Shown here one piece after another: positions 8,993-17,528 of a stretch of DNA of 64,000 nt; position 1 is the first letter of the stretch; each line of letters opens with the position of its first letter. The translations under genes and the position numbers were made by a program. The notes beneath the pieces are model-generated. The model ran no database searches and had not been told where the DNA came from. It saw only the letters and a program-made list of their open reading frames with translations. Source of the stretch: Prevotella melaninogenica (GTDB lineage Bacteria; Bacteroidota; Bacteroidia; Bacteroidales; Bacteroidaceae); NCBI RefSeq assembly GCF_003609775.1, contig NZ_AP018049.1:1-64000 (forward strand), in the 5' to 3' direction.

Positions 8993-10049
8993 TATAATTG
9001 ATAGAATAAAGCTCCCTTTCCGCAAGGAGAAGGAGCTTTATTTGTCTTTGTACCAAATTATCGGCATTATTCCCCACGATATCAGTTATTATAAGACTGC
9101 ACTCTTGCACAAGAGCGTAGCGCGTCGTAACGCAAAGGGTAAGCCAGTAAACAATGAACGACTTGAGTTCCTTGGTGATGCTATTCTCGATGCCATTGTA
9201 GGTGACATTGTTTATGAGCATTTCCCAGGTAAGCGTGAAGGTTTTCTGACGAATACTCGTTCAAAGATAGTACAACGCGATACGCTAAACCGCCTGGCTA
9301 AAGAGATGGGAATCTGTCAGTTGATTCTCTCTAACGGGCATACGTCTTCGCATAACAGTTATCTCGGTGGTAATGCTTTTGAGGCACTCGTAGGCGCTCT
9401 CTATCTTGATCATGGCTATAATGCTTGCATGAAGTTTATGAAACAACAAGTCCTTGGACAGCTTATCAATATTGATAAAGTGGCTTACAAGGAGGTGAAC
9501 TTCAAGTCAAAGCTTATTGAATGGAGCCAGAAGAACAAGGTCAATATGGAGTTCAAGCTGATTGAAAACCAAAAAGATAAGCAGGGTAGTCCTACCTTCC
9601 ACTTCCAAGTGATTATGGAAGGTATCCCATGTGGTGAAGGACACGGCTATTCAAAGAAGGAAAGCCAGCAAGAGGCTTCCAAGCTTACGCTCCAGCGTTT
9701 GCGCCGTGAACCCCAGTTTATAGATGAGGTATTTGCCGCCAAAGCCAACCGTACAAAGATGGAAGAAGAGCCAGTACTTAATGTTCCGGAAACTTCACAG
9801 GACATGAACTTCATTGAAGGCTCTGAACCCAAGGTTGAAAAGCATGAGAATCCTTTCCTAACAGAAGTCTTTGACGAGAAGTCATCGGCTGCTGATGAAG
9901 TGAAAGAAGAGTTGGCTGATTCCCCAGTAGAGGAAGAAGAGAAGACAAACAATGAGTCTTTTGACCTCTCAGATATTTCTCATTCAAAGCCTATTGACCG
10001 CGAAGCTATTATCGCAGCTGCTGAGGCAGAAGCGTTTGAAAACAAATAA
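8982..10049 (+). CDS. rnc: Ribonuclease III with long acidic C-terminal tail
   Basis: Double-stranded-RNA endonuclease (355 aa from ATG 8982) for rRNA and mRNA processing. The catalytic signature NNERLEFLGDAILD is at residues 57-70, with the second metal-binding segment in GNAFEALVGALYLD. A dsRNA-binding domain follows (NFKSKLIEWSQKNK to GYSKKESQQEASKLTLQRL). After it comes an unusual tail of about 100 residues, rich in Glu/Asp/Ser and probably disordered; RNase III is normally 220-250 aa. The start overlaps fabF by 11 nt. A GTG at 8919 is also open but would put 63 nt more of fabF inside the gene and is less likely. Confidence 0.92.
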   Translation: MLNNIIDRIKLPFRKEKELYLSLYQIIGIIPHDISYYKTALLHKSVARRNAKGKPVNNERLEFLGDAILDAIVGDIVYEHFPGKREGFLTNTRSKIVQRDTLNRLAKEMGICQLILSNGHTSSHNSYLGGNAFEALVGALYLDHGYNACMKFMKQQVLGQLINIDKVAYKEVNFKSKLIEWSQKNKVNMEFKLIENQKDKQGSPTFHFQVIMEGIPCGEGHGYSKKESQQEASKLTLQRLRREPQFIDEVFAAKANRTKMEEEPVLNVPETSQDMNFIEGSEPKVEKHENPFLTEVFDEKSSAADEVKEELADSPVEEEEKTNNESFDLSDISHSKPIDREAIIAAAEAEAFENK

Positions 10050-10072
10050 ATAGCGGATTAGAAGAATAAAAG

Positions 10073-10148
10073 ACAGGCGTTTACAGCCGATGGTAGGTGA
10101 TAATATGTAATTACACTCACTATCTTCTGTAAACGCCTGTTTTCTTTT
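10073..10148 (+). terminator. Terminator after rnc
   Basis: ACAGGCGTTTACAG (10073-10086) pairs perfectly over 14 bp with CTGTAAACGCCTGT (10127-10140), followed by TTTTCTTTT. It starts 23 nt after the rnc stop and closes the acpP-fabF-rnc unit. The loop is long (40 nt) and has partial internal pairing. Confidence 0.8.
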
Positions 10149-10238
10149 GGCTATTTTCTTACCATTTATTAAGGCTTATTTTCCCATAAACTCAGGTACT
10201 AAATACCATTCAGTTCAGGTCTACTTACCATGTTCTAC

Positions 10239-10330
10239 GAATTATTTTCATGAAAAGAAATATTTCTTTTCATGAAAAAAAATATTTATTATCGTGAACA
10301 AAAATATTTCTTTTCATGAAAGTAATTTGT
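10239..10330. repeat. 22-nt palindrome array, TTCATGAA/AAATATTT family, copy B1
   Basis: Four TTCATGAA-type sites (core CATGAA at 10249, 10271, 10315; variant CGTGAA at 10293) alternate with three AAATATTT palindromes (10258, 10280, 10302). Every interval is exactly 22 nt. The ends are inverted copies (GAATTATTTTCATGAAAA versus TTTTCATGAAAGTAATTT). It lies between the converging 3' ends of rnc and the next gene, in a 379-bp gap that otherwise holds only the rnc terminator. Confidence 0.9.
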
Positions 10331-10428
10331 GCGTGATAGATTTTTAGGGAATAAAAGGATAGAGATAAACATATTATTGGGTATCATTTAGAGGTTAAAA
10401 GATGCTCTTTTCTTTCCTTATAATTCTT

Positions 10429-11415
10429 TTATTTATTTGTAATTCTTCTTGTAATATCTTCTAAATACTGATAAAAAATTGGAGCTGAAATATTGTTTAT
10501 TTTCCCTTCTTTATATACGCTATTGCATATATACAATAAGTCATCAATGTTTCCATGTAATTCCATAATCCTTCTTGTAAGATTATTTGTAGCAAACATA
10601 CGTTTCATGAAAATGGCAGAAAGCTGAGCTGGTAGTTTATATACCCATAATTCATTTCTGTAATATTTCATGTTAATACCACGTGAAGCTGCTATTTTTA
10701 TTGTCTCACGAATAGTTTTAATCGTAGTTGCCAATAACTTTAGAGAGTTTATAAGTTTATGAACTGATGTTATGCTGTCATTGATGTCTCCATTTTTCCC
10801 TATGACTGAGATAACTGCAGCGTTGATAGCCATGTGTATCCATATCCATTCCAACATGTTATAAGGGTTCTCAAGTTTGATGTTAGAGGACTTGAATAGA
10901 TTGCAGATAGCCTCATAATTTGATATTGTTGTCTTATTTTTAGACTCTATCATGAAATGATCGAATAAACAACAATCAAGTTCAGCCTTTGTGACAAGCC
11001 CTTCTCTTTTTATCTTTATGCAACCTCCAGCAACGGGAAAGGCTAAGATATAATCATATCCTTGCATAATTTTATCAAGATATTGCTTGTCATACCATAG
11101 ATTACAGCATAAGAGTATTGTTCCTTTGAATGCTTCTTTTCGTAGCATCTCCATCACATTGGCAATCTTTCCTTGTGAAATACTTACGAAAATCATGTCA
11201 TATTCTTTCTTTGAGTGTGGATTTACTGTATACTTGTTTTTGACTTGAATACCTTTTGATGATTCTCTTCCATCTAATAATGTAACTTCAATATTGGTTA
11301 TGTCTTTTTTATCACTTCCTTCCCGAATGTAATGTTCAACATTGTGACCAGCCTCTTTAAACACAGAAGCATAAGTTGTTCCGATAACTCCTAATCCTAT
11401 AATCAATATATCCAT
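10429..11415 (-). CDS. Ketopantoate reductase-like (ApbA/PanE family) oxidoreductase
   Basis: A 328-aa NAD(P)H-dependent reductase-fold protein. Residues 1-17 (MDILIIGLGVIGTTYAS) form the Rossmann GxGxxG nucleotide site. A second conserved block (DYILAFPVAGGCIKIKREG) and the C-terminal helical domain fit the ketopantoate reductase superfamily. The classical PanE Lys/Asn/Glu catalytic set is not obvious to me, so the substrate is uncertain; it may not act in pantothenate synthesis. The gene is richer in Asn, Lys and Ile and in A/T-ending codons than its neighbours, which hints at acquisition. ATG 11415 is preferred over a TTG 21 nt upstream. A minus-strand -7 box (TACCTTTG, 11441-11434) lies close to the start. 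Confidence 0.72.
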   Translation of the reverse strand: MDILIIGLGVIGTTYASVFKEAGHNVEHYIREGSDKKDITNIEVTLLDGRESSKGIQVKNKYTVNPHSKKEYDMIFVSISQGKIANVMEMLRKEAFKGTILLCCNLWYDKQYLDKIMQGYDYILAFPVAGGCIKIKREGLVTKAELDCCLFDHFMIESKNKTTISNYEAICNLFKSSNIKLENPYNMLEWIWIHMAINAAVISVIGKNGDINDSITSVHKLINSLKLLATTIKTIRETIKIAASRGINMKYYRNELWVYKLPAQLSAIFMKRMFATNNLTRRIMELHGNIDDLLYICNSVYKEGKINNISAPIFYQYLEDITRRITNK

Positions 11416-11449
11416 GTTTGTGTTTATTTTTGACAAAGGTAATTAATTA

Positions 11450-11481
11450 TTTGGGCTTTCCTCCTTATTTTTGTAATTTTG
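11450..11481 (+). promoter_or_regulatory. Promoter of mutS
   Basis: TTTG (11450-11453) and TAATTTTG (11474-11481) with 20-nt spacing match the Bacteroidota -33/-7 consensus. The predicted start near 11488 leaves a leader of about 40 nt before the mutS ATG. It lies only about 10 bp from the divergent -7 box of the preceding gene. Confidence 0.75.
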
Positions 11482-11529
11482 TAAGTCTAAGGATAAAATA
11501 GAAATAGACTTAATAAGGAAGTAAAAGAT

Positions 11530-14190
11530 ATGGCAAAAGACGACAAGGGATTGACCCCGATGATGAAACAGTTCTTCTCAATGAAGGCGCAACATCCTGG
11601 TGCATTGATGCTCTTTAGGTGTGGTGACTTCTATGAGACGTATGGTGAAGATGCTGTGGAGTCGGCAAGAATACTTGGTATTACCCTTACTCGTCGTAAT
11701 AATGGTGGCAATGGCGACTCGATAGAGATGGCTGGTTTCCCCCATCATGCCCTTGATACTTATCTTCCTAAGCTTATTCGTGCTGGAAAGCGTGTGGCTA
11801 TCTGTGACCAATTAGAAGACCCGAAGAAGAAACGTGAGGCCATTAAAGGCAAGAAGGGTCTGTCGGCAATGGACAAGATGGTGAAGCGTGGTATCACAGA
11901 ACTCGTCACTCCGGGTGTTGCTATGAGCGATAACGTGCTGAACTATAAGGAAAATAACTTCCTTGCAGCGGTACACTTCGGTAAAGGTGCTTGTGGAGTC
12001 AGTTTCTTAGACATATCTACTGGTGAGTTCCTAACCGGTGAAGGCACCTTTGATTACGTCGAAAAGCTGTTAGGTAACTTCCAACCAAAGGAGGTACTCT
12101 ATGACCGTGCAAAGAAACAAGACTTTGAACGCTACTTCGGTACACGCCTTTGTACATTCGAGATGGACGATTGGGTGTTTACCGATCAGACGGCACGTCA
12201 GAAGCTACTAAAGCACTTCGGTACAAAGAACTTAAAGGGTTTTGGTGTCGATCATTTGAATAATGGTGTTATTGCAGCAGGTGTTATCCTTCAATATCTG
12301 GAGATAACACAGCATACACAAATCAATCATATCACTTCATTGGCACGTATTGAAGAAGATAAATACGTGCGAATGGACCGCTTCACGATTCGTTCTTTGG
12401 AGCTGATTGCACCAATGAACGAGGGTGGATCATCGCTTTTGAACGTTATTGACAATACCGTTACGCCAATGGGTGGACGTATGTTGCGCCGTTGGATGGT
12501 CTTCCCTTTGAAGGAAGTGAAACCTATCAATGAACGTTTAGACGTAGTAGATTATTTCTTCCGAGAGCCTGATTTCCGCGAATGTATCAATGAGCAGTTC
12601 CATCGTATTGGTGACTTGGAGCGTATTATCTCAAAGGTAGCAGTTGGTCGTGTGTCACCTCGTGAGGTAGTACAGCTGAAGAATGCTCTTATGGCTATCC
12701 AACCCGTTAAGACGGCTTGCCTTTATGCAAAGAGCGACACGCTCAAGAGGATTGGTGAACAGCTGAATCTCTGTGAGTCTTTGCGTGATAGAATAGAGAA
12801 AGAGATACAGCCTGATCCTCCACAGTTGGTCAATAAAGGTGACGTGATAGCCTTAGGTTATAACCAAGAACTTGATGATTTACGTTCTATTCGTGACAAT
12901 GGAAAGCAGTATCTGTTGGAGATTCAAGAGAAGGAGATTGCTCAGACGGGTATTAGCTCACTGAAGATAGGATTTAATAACGTATTCGGCTATTACTTAG
13001 AAGTGCGCAATACGTTCAAAGATAAGGTGCCTGAGGATTGGATTCGTAAACAGACATTGGCGCAGGCAGAGCGTTATATCACACCAGAACTCAAGGAATA
13101 CGAGGAGAAGATACTTGGAGCTGACGAGAAGATATTGGCTTTGGAAAATCAGCTTTATATGGAGTTAGTACAGGATATGCAGGAGTTTATTCCGCAGATA
13201 CAGATTAATGCCAACCTTATTGCCCATCTTGACTGTCTGCTTTCGTTCATGAAGGTATCACAGTTGCAGCGTTATGTGCGTCCAGTAGTGGACGATTCGG
13301 AGGTTATAGACATAAAACAGGGTCGCCATCCAGTAATTGAAACACAGCTACCGATAGGCGAACAGTACGTTCCTAATGATGTATTGCTTGATACGGAACG
13401 CCAACAGATAATGATGATTACGGGTCCGAATATGGCGGGTAAGTCTGCCTTGCTGCGTCAAACGGCTCTTATCGTACTCTTAGCACAGATTGGTTGCTTT
13501 GTTCCTGCTGAACGAGCACGTATCGGAATGGTGGATAAAATCTTCACACGAGTGGGTGCTTCGGATAATATCTCATTAGGAGAATCAACCTTTATGGTCG
13601 AAATGACAGAGGCTTCAAACATCCTAAATAACGTTACTTCACGCTCTTTGGTGCTCTTTGATGAGTTAGGTCGTGGTACAAGTACCTATGATGGTATTAG
13701 CATTGCATGGGCAATTGTAGAGTATTTGCACGAACATTCACGTGCACAAGCTCGTACCCTCTTTGCTACACACTACCATGAATTGAACGAAATGGAGAAG
13801 AATTTCCCACGTATCAAGAACTTTAATGTCTCTGTGAAGGAAGTGGATGGAAAGATAATCTTCGTTCGTAAGTTGGAGAAAGGTGGTAGTGAGCACTCCT
13901 TCGGTATTCATGTTGCGGAGATAGCGGGTATGCCTCGTTCTATTGTTAAGCGTGCCAATGTTATTCTTAAGGAGCTTGAAGCGGATAATGCACAAGTGGG
14001 TAGTGTCGGAAAGGCTGCTGTTGAGCGTCTTGATCAGAGCAGAGAAGGTGTTCAACTCTCCTTCTTCCAACTCGATGATCCCGTCCTTACACAGATTCGT
14101 GACGAAATCCTCGGTCTTGATGTCAATAACCTAACACCTGTTGAAGCCCTCAATAAACTGAATGATATTAAGAAAATCGTAAAAGGTTAG
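11530..14190 (+). CDS. mutS: DNA mismatch repair protein MutS
   Basis: 886-aa mismatch sensor. The N-terminal domain carries the Phe-x-Glu mismatch-reading motif (GDFYE, F34-E36). The ABC-type ATPase domain has Walker A GPNMAGKS (632-639), a signature around [11 protein letters not shown], Walker B ([17 protein letters not shown]) and the switch histidine region (FATHYHEL). The C-terminal helix-turn-helix dimer region follows. Length is normal for MutS1. It has its own promoter and stands alone; the gene after it converges across a large inverted repeat. Confidence 0.97.
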   Translation: MAKDDKGLTPMMKQFFSMKAQHPGALMLFRCGDFYETYGEDAVESARILGITLTRRNNGGNGDSIEMAGFPHHALDTYLPKLIRAGKRVAICDQLEDPKKKREAIKGKKGLSAMDKMVKRGITELVTPGVAMSDNVLNYKENNFLAAVHFGKGACGVSFLDISTGEFLTGEGTFDYVEKLLGNFQPKEVLYDRAKKQDFERYFGTRLCTFEMDDWVFTDQTARQKLLKHFGTKNLKGFGVDHLNNGVIAAGVILQYLEITQHTQINHITSLARIEEDKYVRMDRFTIRSLELIAPMNEGGSSLLNVIDNTVTPMGGRMLRRWMVFPLKEVKPINERLDVVDYFFREPDFRECINEQFHRIGDLERIISKVAVGRVSPREVVQLKNALMAIQPVKTACLYAKSDTLKRIGEQLNLCESLRDRIEKEIQPDPPQLVNKGDVIALGYNQELDDLRSIRDNGKQYLLEIQEKEIAQTGISSLKIGFNNVFGYYLEVRNTFKDKVPEDWIRKQTLAQAERYITPELKEYEEKILGADEKILALENQLYMELVQDMQEFIPQIQINANLIAHLDCLLSFMKVSQLQRYVRPVVDDSEVIDIKQGRHPVIETQLPIGEQYVPNDVLLDTERQQIMMITGPNMAGKSALLRQTALIVLLAQIGCFVPAERARIGMVDKIFTRVGASDNISLGESTFMVEMTEASNILNNVTSRSLVLFDELGRGTSTYDGISIAWAIVEYLHEHSRAQARTLFATHYHELNEMEKNFPRIKNFNVSVKEVDGKIIFVRKLEKGGSEHSFGIHVAEIAGMPRSIVKRANVILKELEADNAQVGSVGKAAVERLDQSREGVQLSFFQLDDPVLTQIRDEILGLDVNNLTPVEALNKLNDIKKIVKG

Positions 14191-14220
14191 ACGTTATAAG
14201 CACTGATATTGTAGTTTATA

Positions 14221-14450
14221 GACAGGGTAAGGAAGACAAGGTAACAGAGTAAAGAAGACAAAGTAACAGGGTAAGTAAGACATAGTAACAAAGTAAGAAA
14301 GACAAAGTAACATATAAACAAAGTGCAGGGTAACATAAGAATAGCCAATAAGTTCTTATGTTACCCTGTCTTCTTTTCTTATCTTAATACCTTCTGTTCC
14401 CTTGTTACTTTGTCTTCTTTACTCTGTTACCCTGTCTTCCTTACCCTGTC
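14221..14450. repeat. Large nested inverted repeat between convergent genes
   Basis: 14221-14268 pairs with 14403-14450: 48-nt arms with a single mismatch, built from degenerate GACAAAGTAACAGGGTAAG-like tandem units. Inside lies a second perfect 16-bp stem, CAGGGTAACATAAGAA (14326-14341) with TTCTTATGTTACCCTG (14353-14368). The right arm ends 3 nt before the stop codon of the minus-strand gene. It could serve as a bidirectional terminator or be a miniature mobile element; I see no target-site duplication that settles this. Confidence 0.9.
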
Positions 14451-14453
14451 TTT

Positions 14454-15077
14454 CTAAAGCATTGGACTGTCTTTAGTGTCTTTTGTCAGTTCATCTATCT
14501 GGCTGATAATATCCGAGTTAATGCGTTGCATACGAAGATATAACCATATACCGATGGCTACTCCGACGATTAAGCCTATTCCACCGCCAACCAGCATACC
14601 ATCGAACATGGATGTATGGTCTCCTCCCTTCGCAGCACCTGACCCATAGTATGTCTCGATAAAGAACCAAGGAGTCCATATAATCATTATGATTGTGCCA
14701 CATAAGAAGGACTTTTTGCGTAATTTCTTCATCCTTTGCATTTGTAAGGAAGCCGCTATGAGGTCGCCATTCAGGAACTCCTTCTTATTAACATGGTTGA
14801 TATAAGCATCGAAACAAACACTGAAAGTCATAACGAGTACGGTAAATCCGTAGAACCACCACGACATGTTAAACATTATCCGAACTTCATTGTAAGCGTA
14901 ATAAATAAATAGTAACACTAAGAATGACACCCATGTGTACTTCTTCATAAACGACATCTTATTGAGCATTGACTGTCTGATAAGCTTATCGTTGATAAGT
15001 GTTTGGTTATCAAGTTTATTCTTGAGGATGCCTAATTGCTGGCGCATTTCCTCAAACTCTGTATGCTTTGTTTCCAT
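14454..15077 (-). CDS. Membrane protein cotranscribed with an ECF sigma factor
   Basis: 207 aa, not a family I recognise. Residues 1-40 are a charged, possibly coiled-coil cytoplasmic segment (FEEMRQQLGILKNKLD). Four hydrophobic segments follow: YTWVSFLVLLFIYYAY, WWFYGFTVLVMTFSVCF, SFLCGTIIMIIWTPWFF and a glycine-rich one (GMLVGGGIGLIVGVAIGIWLY). The short charged C-terminus is probably cytoplasmic. It lies directly downstream of a sigma factor gene, the place often taken by anti-sigma factors, so a regulatory partnership is plausible but unproven. The ATG at 15077 is used; the upstream in-frame extension is only the translation of a tandem repeat. Confidence 0.75.
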   Translation of the reverse strand: METKHTEFEEMRQQLGILKNKLDNQTLINDKLIRQSMLNKMSFMKKYTWVSFLVLLFIYYAYNEVRIMFNMSWWFYGFTVLVMTFSVCFDAYINHVNKKEFLNGDLIAASLQMQRMKKLRKKSFLCGTIIMIIWTPWFFIETYYGSGAAKGGDHTSMFDGMLVGGGIGLIVGVAIGIWLYLRMQRINSDIISQIDELTKDTKDSPML

Positions 15078-15107
15078 TGTAGTTTTCTTTTTAATGTGAT
15101 TGTTAAG

Positions 15108-15178
15108 TTTTGTAGGGTATTGGGCTAATTGGGCCAATTGGCCTAATAGGGCTAATAAGACCAATAAAACTAATCCCA
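15108..15178. repeat. Tandem repeat in the leader between sigma factor and membrane gene
   Basis: Degenerate 9-nt units (GGGCTAATT / GGCCAATTG / GGCCTAATA type) run through most of the 120-bp gap between the two minus-strand genes. The centre AATTGGGCCAATTGG is nearly palindromic. It would lie in the mRNA between the two cistrons. Confidence 0.7.
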
Positions 15179-15197
15179 TTCCTTAATGGTTACTCCC

Positions 15198-15692
15198 CTA
15201 CTCCTTTGTTGTTTCACCTGTTTTCTTAAGTTTCTCCTTGATTCTAAACAGTCTTACGGAGACATTCTTCGTACTGATACCGACGATTTCGCCAATCTCT
15301 TCATAGCTCATATTTTCCAACCAAAGTAGGATTATAGCACGGTCAAAAGCCCCTAACTGGCTGATACGACGATTAAGTTGCTGTATCTGTCGGCTGTCTT
15401 CATCACTATCCGTGAAAGGATTGATATCCATTGAGAGTGGAATTGTTTTCCGTTTCCGCTTCTTTCGGTCACAAGAGATGCAGGTATTGAGGCTGATGCG
15501 ATAGAGCCACGTGCGTACATCGCTTTCTCCTCGGAAGTTCTGCAGACCCTTCCAAAGGTTTATCAGCACCTCTTGAAAGAGGTCGTTCACCTCATCTTCA
15601 TCCTTTGAGAACATATAGCACACAGTATAGATGGTGCTTTTATGTTCTCTCACGATGCGTGAGAAGTCTTGTTCATTCTGTAGGTTGTCCAT
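15198..15692 (-). CDS. RNA polymerase sigma factor, ECF family
   Basis: 164-aa sigma-70-family factor with region 2 (about residues 8-78, including DEVNDLFQEVLINLWKGL and the promoter-melting segment DVRTWLYRISLNTCI) and region 4 (about 100-158, SYEEIGEIVGISTKNVSVRL helix-turn-helix), and no region 3, as in ECF factors. ATG 15692 (MDNLQNEQDF) is chosen; an upstream extension to 15782 is low-complexity and lies around the likely transcript start, since a minus-strand -7 box (TACTTTTG) sits at 15787-15780. The downstream membrane gene is probably in the same operon. Confidence 0.92.
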   Translation of the reverse strand: MDNLQNEQDFSRIVREHKSTIYTVCYMFSKDEDEVNDLFQEVLINLWKGLQNFRGESDVRTWLYRISLNTCISCDRKKRKRKTIPLSMDINPFTDSDEDSRQIQQLNRRISQLGAFDRAIILLWLENMSYEEIGEIVGISTKNVSVRLFRIKEKLKKTGETTKE

Positions 15693-15952
15693 CTTGTTTA
15701 AAGGTTTATTTTGCCCATTAGACGCACGTAGTAAATGAAAAACTACACGATAGAGATAAAATATTTTATTTATCGTGTACAAAAGTATTGTTTTATAAGG
15801 ATAAATACAAGCCCTTTAAGGCTTTAATTAGTAGACAAGACAGACTTGTTTTCATCATTCAAAATATTAGATTACTTGATTCCTAATGATTTATAACCGT
15901 TTTACCAAGGCTCAACAAATATTTTAAAACTATAATTTAATAGTTGAAAAGT

Positions 15953-15983
15953 TTTGCTGTTTGAATTATAATATCTATCTTTG
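15953..15983 (+). promoter_or_regulatory. Promoter of the retron, overlapping a 19-nt palindrome
   Basis: TTTG (15953-15956) and TATCTTTG (15976-15983) with 19-nt spacing match the Bacteroidota consensus and place the transcript start at about 15986-15990, exactly at the a1 arm of the retron RNA. The -7 box lies in a perfect palindrome, CTATCTTTG-C-CAAAGATAG (15975-15993), so the promoter and the first bases of the RNA are self-complementary, a possible operator. Confidence 0.8.
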
Positions 15984-15985
15984 CC

Positions 15986-16115
15986 AAAGATAGGAACGTC
16001 TGAAAGAATTAGAAGTAGTTTCCGGCGTATTCGCTGGAGTTTGATACGAAGTATCGTTATTATCGTTAACGAAGGTTCACGATAAAAGTAATTCCCTTAC
16101 AGCGTTCCTATTTTT
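15986..16115 (+). ncRNA. Retron ncRNA (msr-msd) upstream of reverse transcriptase
   Basis: Terminal arms a1 (15986-15998, AAAGATAGGAACG) and a2 (16103-16115, CGTTCCTATTTTT) pair over 13 bp with one G-U, and continue as CTG (16000-16002) with CAG (16100-16102) across one bulged T. Inside are: GAATTA (16006-16011) with TAATTC (16089-16094); hairpin 1, stem 16020-16027/16032-16039 with loop TATT; hairpin 2, GATAC-GAA-GTATC (16043-16055); hairpin 3, TTATCGT (16060-16066) with ACGATAA (16079-16085) extended by AAC/GTT and loop GAAG. A TTAG at 16009-16012 just after a1 could supply the branching guanosine. The order a1-msr hairpins-msd hairpin-a2 followed 20 nt later by the RT gene is the standard retron layout. 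Exact msDNA ends are inference. Confidence 0.85.
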
Positions 16116-16135
16116 TTGTTTAAAACAAACGCACT

Positions 16136-17461
16136 ATGGCTACCAGAACAATAAACGGAAAGGAATATACAAAGGTTGATTTTGAGAATAAACTGCGCCA
16201 TTTAAGAGATGCACAGGAACTTGCAGCGATGCTGAATGAGCTGAAGTTACCTTGGTATTATTCTGACTTTCGTGGTAAACAACTAAGTTTTTTAGCTGAT
16301 ACCAATAATGTCCAACGACGTTGTAAGACTTTCCGACTTCGTAAGAAGCACGGTGGCTATCGCGAGATAACGGCTCCGAAAGGAGCTCTGCGTGGTATCT
16401 TACAGGCATTGAATTTAGTGCTTCAAACCTATGATAAGCCTACTCCTTGGGCGTATGGCTTCGTTTGTGGTCGTTCTGTGGTTGATAATGCACGTCCACA
16501 TGTGGGAAAACGTTATATTCTGAACCTTGATTTAAAGGATTTCTTCCCCACTATTACACGGCAGCAGGTGGCTGAATGTCTGATGGCAGAGCCTTTTGGT
16601 TTCTCGTCATTGGCTGCAAAACTCGTCTCAGGACTGGCTACTGTGCGCACAAAGAACAATGAAGAAGTTTTAGCACAGGGCTTTGCAACATCGCCAACAC
16701 TATCGAACTTTATTTGTCGGGAGATGGATAAGGAGATTGCGAGCATAGCTACTGCACAAGGAATCACCTTTACCCGCTATGCTGATGACCTCACTTTCAG
16801 TTCTGATACAGATATTCTTCGTCCACAGGGAGAGCTTGTACAGCAGGTAAAGACTATCGTTGAGCGTTATGGTTTCCGACTGAACGAAGAGAAAACCCAC
16901 TTGCAACGTCGTGGAAGACGGCAGGAGGTAACGGGCTTGATGGTAACGGAGAAAGTGAATGTAAGCCGCCGTTATGTGCGTGAAATCCGTTCCTTGCTGT
17001 ATATCTGGGAGCGTTACGGCTATGAAGATGCCTGTCAGGCTGCGTGGAATAGCTACAGGCAGCAGCATGGAAAGACAAAGGGACATCAGCATTGTGTACC
17101 TCTTAATGCTGTTCTAAGGGGTAAACTGAACTACATGAAGATGGTGCGTGGAGCCGATGACCCACTCTATCAGCGTTTTGTTAGTCGTTATACTTCTTTG
17201 CAACAACGAAGTAAGGGAGATATAAAAGAGGTGGCATATAAGGCTTATATGGGTAAGTATCTTTCTAATTCAACAGAAGATAGGATGACAAGTGCTGACG
17301 TTTTGCCAAATGACAACACATCATCACGTCAGCTCGGAGTTACAAGCAGCGACCCTTATGACCCAAGAAAAAAGAGCAAACGCATTCTTAACTTTATAGT
17401 GATGGTGATTATATTGCTTGCTATTATACTCATCAAATTGTTTTTAAAATCACTCCTGTAA
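16136..17461 (+). CDS. Retron-type reverse transcriptase with C-terminal transmembrane tail
   Basis: 441-aa reverse transcriptase that would prime on a 2'-OH of its own ncRNA to make branched msDNA; retrons are anti-phage systems. Visible hallmarks: the retron-specific NAxxH motif (N118-H122, NARPH), first catalytic aspartate D132 in LNLDLKDFF, QGxxxSP (181-187), the YADD box (Y215-D218) and the VTG triplet of the retron thumb region (265-267, EVTGLMV). The enzyme core ends near residue 355. The extra tail has a polar linker (about 360-415) and one strongly hydrophobic helix (about 418-438, LNFIVMVIILLAIILIKLF) with Lys/Arg before it. No separate effector gene adjoins: both neighbours are housekeeping and the next one converges. 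ATG 16136 follows the ncRNA. Confidence 0.93.
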   Translation: MATRTINGKEYTKVDFENKLRHLRDAQELAAMLNELKLPWYYSDFRGKQLSFLADTNNVQRRCKTFRLRKKHGGYREITAPKGALRGILQALNLVLQTYDKPTPWAYGFVCGRSVVDNARPHVGKRYILNLDLKDFFPTITRQQVAECLMAEPFGFSSLAAKLVSGLATVRTKNNEEVLAQGFATSPTLSNFICREMDKEIASIATAQGITFTRYADDLTFSSDTDILRPQGELVQQVKTIVERYGFRLNEEKTHLQRRGRRQEVTGLMVTEKVNVSRRYVREIRSLLYIWERYGYEDACQAAWNSYRQQHGKTKGHQHCVPLNAVLRGKLNYMKMVRGADDPLYQRFVSRYTSLQQRSKGDIKEVAYKAYMGKYLSNSTEDRMTSADVLPNDNTSSRQLGVTSSDPYDPRKKSKRILNFIVMVIILLAIILIKLFLKSLL

Positions 17462-17528
17462 GCTGTAAAAAGTAAGTTAATAAGTAGCGTAATTCTCATC
17501 TTTCGTCATGTAGATGACTGCCTTTTGC

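Noticed and set aside
16136..17461. Group II intron or diversity-generating reverse transcriptase
   Set aside because: No maturase/endonuclease domain, no intron structure and no template/variable repeats; the VTG and NAxxH motifs and upstream a1/a2 RNA indicate a retron.
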